DNA of 9,869 nucleotides from assembly GCA_905207235.1 (NCBI GenBank), contig CAJLKN010000025.1, positions 1 to 9,869 on the forward strand, in the 5' to 3' direction. The DNA comes from an uncultured Eubacteriales bacterium. Lineage in GTDB: Bacteria > Bacillota > Clostridia > Christensenellales > Borkfalkiaceae. This document shows positions 5,212 to 9,869 of the stretch, piece by piece (position 1 is the first letter of the stretch; each line of letters starts with the position of its first letter). Both the position numbers and the translations under genes were made by a program. Under the pieces are notes generated by a model. That model worked only from the letters and a program-made list of their open reading frames with translations, was not told the DNA's origin and ran no database searches.

Positions 5212-5856
5212 TCACGAAAATTCTGTAGTACAAGGTATCAAAGATGCGTCTTGTATCCGATGCACCGTATCGCACAGAATCCGAATATCTTCCATACTGT
5301 GAGAGGCAAGAATTACCGTAACCCCTGTCTCTTTCTGCTTCTGTAAAAGCTCTCGTACGTCCTCCATTCCCTGCGTATCCAGCCCATTCATTGGCTCGTC
5401 CAGAATGAGGTATCTGGGACGCTCCATGATGGCCTGAGCAATCCCAAGCCGCTGACGCATCCCCAGTGAATACTTTCCAACGTGCTTTCGACTGGCCGGA
5501 TCAAGCTTTACCTGCTCCATTGCCTCAGCAATTTCTTCTTTAGATATAATATTACGAATAGACGCTAATTCCTTGAGGTTCTGAAATCCAGAAAGGTACG
5601 GTAAAAAACACGGCGTTTCAATGATGATACCTGCATCTGGTGCGAAGTCTACGTCTTTTCCCAATTGCTTCCCATCCACTATTACTTGCCCCTTTGAAGG
5701 ATGCATCAAGCCGCACAATAACCGAAGCAAAACTGTCTTTCCAGCTCCATTCTTTCCAATTACTCCATGGATGAGACCTGCATCAAAAGTAGCATTGATG
5801 TTTTGCAATACTGTCTGCTCTTGAAAGACTTTAGTCAAATTTTGAATTTCAATCAT
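5212..5856 (-). CDS. ABC transporter ATP-binding protein (BcrA/CcmA-like)
   Basis: This 214-residue ATPase is expected to energise the two membrane proteins encoded just upstream. Walker A is GKNGAGKT (34-41). The Q-loop region reads IIETPCFLPYL, as in BcrA-type ATPases. The signature is YSLGMRQR (129-136), Walker B is YLILDEP (149-155) followed by the D-loop NGLD, and the switch histidine is in ASHSMED (186). All key residues are present. The start at 5856 is chosen over a GTG at 5889 because AAAGGG lies at good spacing and MIEIQNLTKVF is the usual beginning. The protein ends shortly after ILCDTVHRIQDA, slightly shorter than many relatives, and a palindrome lies 9 nt past the stop, so the last residues may have been replaced. 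It is the last gene of the operon. The substrate is unknown. Confidence 0.93.
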   Translation of the reverse strand: MIEIQNLTKVFQEQTVLQNINATFDAGLIHGVIGKNGAGKTVLLRLLCGLMHPSKGQVIVDGKQLGKDVDFAPDAGIIIETPCFLPYLSGFQNLKELASIRNIISKEEIAEAMEQVKLDPASRKHVGKYSLGMRQRLGIAQAIMERPRYLILDEPMNGLDTQGMEDVRELLQKQKETGVTVILASHSMEDIRILCDTVHRIQDASLIPCTTEFS

Positions 5857-5913
5857 AACCGTTCCCTTTTCTCCGATATTATGGCTCACATCTACCCCGA
5901 TCTCATTTTGTTG

Positions 5914-6732
5914 CTACAAGTCCACCTGCTCCATCTGGCGCCTGGCTGCACGCCATAGTATCCAATCTGCTACTAAGAAAAACAGTACAGTGTATATCAC
6001 ATTTACCGCAGTTATCGGTCGTGCAGAAATACTTGCCACGTCGCAAGGGGATATGTACTTCAAAAGTGATACTTCCGGTACATACTCCAGAAATCGCTTA
6101 AAGATCAAACAGAGTACTACGAGCATATATCCGACATTTGTATGAAATTTCAAGTTGCTTACAATCAAAATCAAGCAGAAAAATCCATATAAGAGCCACG
6201 CATACAGCCATGCTACACCAAAAACTGCCCACGCCGATTTATTCATTAATACACTCATAGGAAATCGAACAGCTGTCTCAATCCCAATAGCTGTACATTT
6301 CCCAAGACGAGCAGCCAGAATCACCGGCTGGCTCCACTCGTCGGAAAAAGATAGATTTCGAACAGTGGTTACTACAAACAACAGTTCCACCAATATCAGA
6401 TACACGGCTGCTGTAGAAAAGCCAGACAGGGTTTGTCCCAATAGCCAGCGACTTCGGCTGCTGCGGATAAGTTGCAGTTGTGCGCCGCTCTTCCCAAATG
6501 GGATATCGTTAACCAAAATCAGGAACGCCACTGTTATAATCAGTTGAGGAATCCAGCTATCCATTCCAAAAACAAACAATTCTCCCGCCTGAACTGTTTG
6601 TCCCTGTCGCATCAGATATCCATTGATTCCGCCAAAGCCCGTGTAAATGCACGAAAACAGGATCACCGCTGTAATATACAATTTTGAAGAACACAGCAGT
6701 TTCCTGAATCCATTGAATACAGCTCTACCCAC
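5914..6732 (-). CDS. ABC transporter permease, second membrane subunit
   Basis: This integral membrane protein of 272 residues has about six predicted segments (roughly 18-38, 60-78, 99-121, 168-192, 198-216 and 240-260) and ends in a basic cytoplasmic tail (RAARRQMEQ). No named family is recognised with certainty; the shape resembles ABC-2-type permeases paired with BcrA-like ATPases. The GTG at 6732 is chosen as the start. GGAGG lies 6 nt upstream inside the previous gene, and the two genes overlap by 8 bases, implying translational coupling. Upstream extension to 6804 would overlap the neighbour by 80 bases. It is followed after 57 nt by the ATPase gene. Confidence 0.8.
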   Translation of the reverse strand: MGRAVFNGFRKLLCSSKLYITAVILFSCIYTGFGGINGYLMRQGQTVQAGELFVFGMDSWIPQLIITVAFLILVNDIPFGKSGAQLQLIRSSRSRWLLGQTLSGFSTAAVYLILVELLFVVTTVRNLSFSDEWSQPVILAARLGKCTAIGIETAVRFPMSVLMNKSAWAVFGVAWLYAWLLYGFFCLILIVSNLKFHTNVGYMLVVLCLIFKRFLEYVPEVSLLKYISPCDVASISARPITAVNVIYTVLFFLVADWILWRAARRQMEQVDL

Positions 6733-7483
6733 CGCGCACCTCCCTACGAAGTCGGAGTACCCAGCTTCCAATACACACACACCACACCAGAACCACATAC
6801 CCAAGCAAATATATAAATCCGCCCCATGGCAGCTGCGCGGCAGATGTAGAAATCAGCCGCGTCATGACAGGGGAAAGCATTGTCAATTCCAGCATTTGTG
6901 CTAAATAGTTTAGAATTGTTCGCAGTGTAAATGGAATAGCCACAGACATATATGTATTTTCTGTAAATCCAAAGCAGCTCAGCGACACCATCGGCCACAG
7001 TCCACCTTGGATCATATAGATACCGCACATTGCAGCGTAGCGCAGCTCTGGATGTTTTGTCAGCCATCCCCATACACCGTCCTCCTGTGCGCCCATCCCC
7101 ACTCCAAAGAAAGGTGTCATATCACTACTCCATATACCGCAGATGATTGTAAAAAGCAGGCAAGCGCCAACGGCTACCGCCATACCAGAAAGAACCGCGT
7201 TCAGTGCAGATGCTCTTACATAGGTACGGTAAGTGCTGCGGGAAACAGCCATATAAATCTCCTGCCGTCTGCCACCGAAGTGAAGGAAAAAGCAAAGCGG
7301 CACAACTGATGTGACTGAGATAAACAACCATCCATAGCCCAGTGTCATTGATTGCTGCAAATTATATACCATATCAGCGTTCGCCTTTGGATATAGTCCT
7401 ACCATCATAAAGAAGCACTGAACAAGTATAGCAGCAGCCATAGCAGGCGTATAGATCGTGTTTTTTAATTGATAGCGAAGCAT
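6725..7483 (-). CDS. ABC transporter permease, first membrane subunit
   Basis: This 252-residue membrane protein has about six hydrophobic segments (roughly 12-30, 50-68, 94-117, 148-170, 178-196 and 221-243). The cytoplasmic loop FGGRRQEIYMAVSRSTYRTYVRA between segments two and three is typical of ABC-2-like permeases in lantibiotic-type transporters, where it probably contacts the ATPase. The ATG at 7483 is preceded by AGGAGG at only 4 nt and follows the lipoprotein stop by 8 nt, so the genes are tightly linked. Together with the next permease it would form a heterodimeric channel. The substrate is not evident. Extension to 7585 would overlap the lipoprotein gene and is rejected. Confidence 0.82.
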   Translation of the reverse strand: MLRYQLKNTIYTPAMAAAILVQCFFMMVGLYPKANADMVYNLQQSMTLGYGWLFISVTSVVPLCFFLHFGGRRQEIYMAVSRSTYRTYVRASALNAVLSGMAVAVGACLLFTIICGIWSSDMTPFFGVGMGAQEDGVWGWLTKHPELRYAAMCGIYMIQGGLWPMVSLSCFGFTENTYMSVAIPFTLRTILNYLAQMLELTMLSPVMTRLISTSAAQLPWGGFIYLLGYVVLVWCVCIGSWVLRLRREVRGG

Positions 7484-7491
7484 ATGGCCTC

Positions 7492-8370
7492 CTACTGACG
7501 CAGATATTCTCCTGTTTGTCCATCTAGCATCTGACTTGTAATATGCCCATTCTCCGACGGATACCAAGTTTCTTCCAAACTCCATGCCGGACGCAGCTCC
7601 CCATCAGAGCTATAATAGACCAGTCCGCCCCCCGTCACAACCGTAACGCAAGGCAGTCCACAGTTTTCATAGTAAATTCTACAAAGATCTTGAACCTCTT
7701 CTATATCCATTAAATCAGCTTTGCTCAATGTCCGGGTCTTCTGCCCCACGCGCAATGGATTTTGGATAGAAACACGTCCATCTTGGTACACGTCAACTCG
7801 TGTACCAGGAATCACCTCTGAGCCTCCACCCGGCGTATATCCCTCTGTATCCAAAACAATGCCATCTACAGCTTGCGCATAGCTGCACTGAATTGTTGTA
7901 TCTTCTTCCGCTACACTCACCTCGACAAATGCCGTGCCGGTTACCCTGCTCAGTTCTTCTAAAACGGGTTGTATCTGTTCCGCCCCATTAAAAATCGACA
8001 ATGTGCCGCTCTCTATCGCACCTTTGCCATTTTGCAGTTTTTCTTTCAGGGTGTCCCAAAACATTTCCATATCCAATGCATCAACGGTATAGCAGTTCAT
8101 CTGCTCAGGAATCTGAATTGCATTCGCAAGCCAATAGACCTCCGTCTGTTCTGCTGCAATGGTCGTTCTGATTTCCTCCGCAGTTGGCCACTCTGTAGCT
8201 TCATTTTCTACAGGTGTTTTGAGGGAATCCCCCTGCACAACACCTGCTGCATTTGCATCCGCTTGACTTTCTTCATCTGTGCGCCGTATCTCGCCTGCGG
8301 TTCTTGGCGTACAACCACACACGCACAGAAGGAAGCACAATGTACACGTAAAAATAACCTTTCGTTTCAT
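7492..8370 (-). CDS. Extracytoplasmic lipoprotein of the ABC cassette
   Basis: This 292-residue protein begins with a lipoprotein signal (MKRKVIF, a hydrophobic core, then CVCGC) in which Cys20 would be the lipidated residue. A low-complexity acidic linker follows (about 25-70), then a mixed alpha/beta domain with VYQDGRVSI and a C-terminal region rich in Y, W and G. I do not recognise the family. It would sit on the outer face of the membrane, next to the permeases encoded immediately downstream, perhaps as a sensor, substrate receptor or immunity factor. The ATG at 8370 has GAGGT 6-7 nt upstream, so the extension to 8400 is rejected. A strong hairpin (8413-8446) separates it from the secreted-protein gene. 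Confidence 0.82.
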   Translation of the reverse strand: MKRKVIFTCTLCFLLCVCGCTPRTAGEIRRTDEESQADANAAGVVQGDSLKTPVENEATEWPTAEEIRTTIAAEQTEVYWLANAIQIPEQMNCYTVDALDMEMFWDTLKEKLQNGKGAIESGTLSIFNGAEQIQPVLEELSRVTGTAFVEVSVAEEDTTIQCSYAQAVDGIVLDTEGYTPGGGSEVIPGTRVDVYQDGRVSIQNPLRVGQKTRTLSKADLMDIEEVQDLCRIYYENCGLPCVTVVTGGGLVYYSSDGELRPAWSLEETWYPSENGHITSQMLDGQTGEYLRQ

Positions 8371-8412
8371 GTAAATACCTCGTCTTATACGTCCGTCCAT
8401 TGTTACACTAAC

Positions 8413-8446
8413 ATATCAGGGAGGAGATTGCTCTCCTCCCTGATAT
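8413..8446 (-). promoter_or_regulatory. Intercistronic 15-bp hairpin with GNRA loop
   Basis: On the minus strand ATATCAGGGAGGAGA and TCTCCTCCCTGATAT form a perfect 15-bp stem closed by GCAA, a GNRA tetraloop. It begins 6 nt after the stop codon of the secreted-protein gene and lies 42 nt before the lipoprotein start. A T-run follows on the plus strand only (CACTTTTT), so it is not a normal terminator for these genes. A processing or stability element, or partial terminator, setting unequal expression of secreted protein and transporter is the likely role. Confidence 0.65.
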
Positions 8447-8452
8447 CACTTT

Positions 8453-8896
8453 TTACGGGCGCCACTTTCCCTCAATGTAAACAGGTTTTGTAGCATCGTT
8501 GTCCGTCTGTGCAGATGGACGATAGTATTCATTTAAAATGCCGTATCCAGGTCGGTAATTCACAAAGAACGCACCTTCCCCAGTCCGTTCTTCTGCATAC
8601 CCAACAATTGTCGCTCCGTTTTGAGATCTTACATTAACATAGAAGGACAAGCCAGTGGTGTTTGTCACCGGTTTCAGATCATAATACGCATAGCTTGTGT
8701 CAATCTCTTTTTTACGCTCTGTAGCAAGATCAGTGGTTCCCCCAGCAGGACACATAAGCCAAAATTTGTGGTACAAGTCATCGGATGTTGCGGCAACTTC
8801 TTCCATACCATGCGCACTTACATAGCCAACGCACATGGTCGCTACCATTGCAACCAGTAGGAGAAACGTTACAATCGATCTTTTCTTAATTTTCAT
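8453..8896 (-). CDS. Secreted protein, DUF2712-like in layout
   Basis: This 147-residue exported protein has a clear Sec signal peptide (MKIKKR, hydrophobic core, likely cut after YVSA at residue 28). The mature part of about 119 residues is rich in Y, N, G and T and ends in YIEGKWRP. It has two cysteines, one of which (Cys22) lies in the signal peptide. Size, composition and the terminal G-x-W motif recall DUF2712 proteins, small extracytoplasmic proteins encoded beside ABC transporters in Firmicutes. That link is from memory and tentative. The ATG at 8896 has AAAGGA 8 nt upstream. It may be a secreted effector (bacteriocin-like) or the ligand sensed or exported by the downstream transporter. 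Confidence 0.78.
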   Translation of the reverse strand: MKIKKRSIVTFLLLVAMVATMCVGYVSAHGMEEVAATSDDLYHKFWLMCPAGGTTDLATERKKEIDTSYAYYDLKPVTNTTGLSFYVNVRSQNGATIVGYAEERTGEGAFFVNYRPGYGILNEYYRPSAQTDNDATKPVYIEGKWRP

Positions 8897-8919
8897 CGGT
8901 TACATCCTTTCTCTTTTGT

Positions 8920-8949
8920 ATTATTTGGCAAAATAAACGGTCTGTTCAA
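8920..8949 (-). promoter_or_regulatory. Possible promoter of the secreted-protein/transporter operon
   Basis: On the minus strand TTGAAC (8944-8949), an 18-base spacer and AATAAT (8920-8925) lie between the terminator at 8959-8989 and the gene at 8896. The hexamers are imperfect, so this is a moderate candidate. Confidence 0.4.
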
Positions 8950-8958
8950 CAGGTTCCT

Positions 8959-8989
8959 ATATCTAAAAAAGCGGCCGCTTTTAAGATAT
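8959..8989 (-). terminator. Terminator after the regulator/secreted-protein pair
   Basis: On the minus strand ATATCT and AGATAT enclose AAAAGC-GGCC-GCTTTT, giving a two-tier stem with a small internal loop and a run of T in the 3' arm. It lies 12 nt after the stop codon at 9002. It probably ends the first transcription unit, with some read-through possible. Confidence 0.6.
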
Positions 8990-9001
8990 CGTTATAATAG
9001 T

Positions 9002-9400
9002 TTAGTAGTTCACATACCCAGAAACTTCAATATCTACGCTACCATTATTCCTAATGGCAAAAGTATAGTTACCTCTCTCTGTAACAGCAATTTTTTCGTC
9101 AATAATCCCGTCACTGACAGTTATGAAATGAAAAATTCCATCCGAATCAATTAAGCCAACATCTACGCTCACCGAATACGGTGAATACGTTGCCTTAATT
9201 GTTACTTCTTCGCCCGCCTCCAAAGGAAGCTTCGTCGTCCGCTTCGCAATCACCCCTGGCTTTACCGTAGTCTTAAAGCTCCCGGTTGCTCGTTCCACAG
9301 CAGCAACCTTCGGCACATCTTCCGCCGCCACCATTCCAACACAGCCAAAAACAATGGAAATCGCCACTACAAAACACAACGTTCTTCTTAATTTCATCAT
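9002..9400 (-). CDS. Small secreted beta-rich protein
   Basis: This 132-residue protein has a Sec signal peptide (MMKLRR, hydrophobic core, likely cut after MVAA near residue 26). The mature domain of about 105 residues alternates hydrophobic and polar residues (VTIKATYSP, VSVDVGLIDSDG, NYTFAIRNN, VSGYVNY) and is probably a single beta-sandwich. It resembles small unnamed exported proteins of Clostridia with the LEAGEEVTIKATYSP theme; I know of no assigned function. Two tandem ATG codons (9398-9400 and 9395-9397) are possible starts. The site AGGGGG lies inside the end of the regulator gene, whose TGA directly abuts the first ATG. Coupled translation with the regulator suggests that the two products work together, possibly with this protein contacting the regulator's outside tail. 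Confidence 0.8.
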   Translation of the reverse strand: MMKLRRTLCFVVAISIVFGCVGMVAAEDVPKVAAVERATGSFKTTVKPGVIAKRTTKLPLEAGEEVTIKATYSPYSVSVDVGLIDSDGIFHFITVSDGIIDEKIAVTERGNYTFAIRNNGSVDIEVSGYVNY

Positions 9401-9869
9401 TCATTCCCCCTGCCAGTCAAATTCAAAACCACTTTCTGGTGCGTTCTCTACATTCTCTTCTTCTAAATCATCTATTTGTTTTGCCGTACTCAAAAACGAT
9501 CCTGCTTTTTTACTCAATACAACATAAGCAGAAAGAAGCACACCCACTATAATTACCCCGATGATAATCGCCCATTTTTTGCGTTTTTTAGGCTTATCTT
9601 CTGTAGGTAACTCGCTGTTGCATACTGGATCGCGCTCGTCTAGGTTCTTTTCCTGTACCAACGCGCCAGCATCGGAAGCATCACTGCACAGCCAATCCAA
9701 CGATACGCCGTAGATCTTCGCCAGCGCCTTCAGCTTGTCCATTGATGGCGTTGCGTCCCCTCTTTCCCAGCGAGAAACCGCCTGCCTGGACACACCGAGC
9801 TGATGAGCCAGCGTCATTTGTGAGATTCCAGCTTTATCTCTTAATACGATCAGTTTTTCTCTAAGGGTC
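9401..9869 (-). CDS. Membrane-anchored XRE-family regulator (5' partial)
   Basis: The gene runs off the right edge. The frame is open to the last base and reads TLREKLIVLRDKAGISQ just before the internal Met at 9817, so the true start lies a few bases beyond the window and the common HTH_3 domain is nearly complete. Helix-turn-helix: LAHQLGVSRQAVSRWERGDATPS, followed by LKALAKIYGVSLDWL. A charged linker (about 35 residues, ending KPKKRKK) leads to one membrane segment (WAIIIGVIIVGVLLSAYVVL). A 30-odd-residue acidic tail on the outer side follows (ending FEFDWQGE). By the positive-inside rule the DNA-binding domain is cytoplasmic. This architecture suggests a one-component transmembrane sensor controlling the cassette downstream; no operator can be tested here because the promoter is outside the window. 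Confidence 0.88.
   Translation of the reverse strand, partial: TLREKLIVLRDKAGISQMTLAHQLGVSRQAVSRWERGDATPSMDKLKALAKIYGVSLDWLCSDASDAGALVQEKNLDERDPVCNSELPTEDKPKKRKKWAIIIGVIIVGVLLSAYVVLSKKAGSFLSTAKQIDDLEEENVENAPESGFEFDWQGE

Noticed and set aside
4901..5302. Open frames running through the palindromes on both strands
   Set aside because: They read similarly on both strands because the DNA is palindromic; not evidence of coding.

Overview
The window looks like accessory DNA from a Gram-positive gut Firmicute. An Oscillospiraceae, possibly Faecalibacterium-like, is my best guess. The basis is AGGAGG-type ribosome binding sites, gene families typical of Clostridia, and an intergenic multi-hairpin repeat I associate with that group from memory. 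Every gene I accept as intact reads on the minus strand. No rRNA, tRNA or CRISPR array is visible.

Region 1 (about 1-3850) is a compact three-gene mobile module. In transcription order it has a tyrosine recombinase (3760-2738), a coiled-coil protein of unknown role (about 2678-1950) and an archaeo-eukaryotic-type primase/replication protein (1513-122). Related AT-rich palindromes (69-125 and 3780-3813), including a shared 13-mer CGTATATACTTTA, sit just outside the first and last genes. The primase gene appears to have its own promoter and a leader of about 340 nt with several stacked hairpins.

Region 2 (about 3850-5210) is mostly non-coding and repeat-rich. It holds two sets of degenerate short repeats, one small orphan gene (85 aa) behind a near-consensus promoter, a cluster of hairpins, and a 3' remnant of a VapC (PIN-domain) toxin gene on the plus strand. 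Two copies of a 46-bp repeat, each followed by a long palindrome, bracket the remnant. The two palindromes share a central core but have unrelated arms.

Region 3 (5212-9869) is a coherent minus-strand cassette. It encodes a membrane-anchored XRE-type regulator (5' end off the window), a small secreted protein translationally coupled to it, a terminator, a second secreted protein, an intercistronic hairpin with a GNRA loop, a lipoprotein, two ABC permeases and an ABC ATPase. The layout suggests a regulator that may sense through the membrane and control secreted proteins together with an ABC transporter, perhaps a bacteriocin-like or envelope-stress system. That function is inferred. I do not recognise the cassette as a characterised system.
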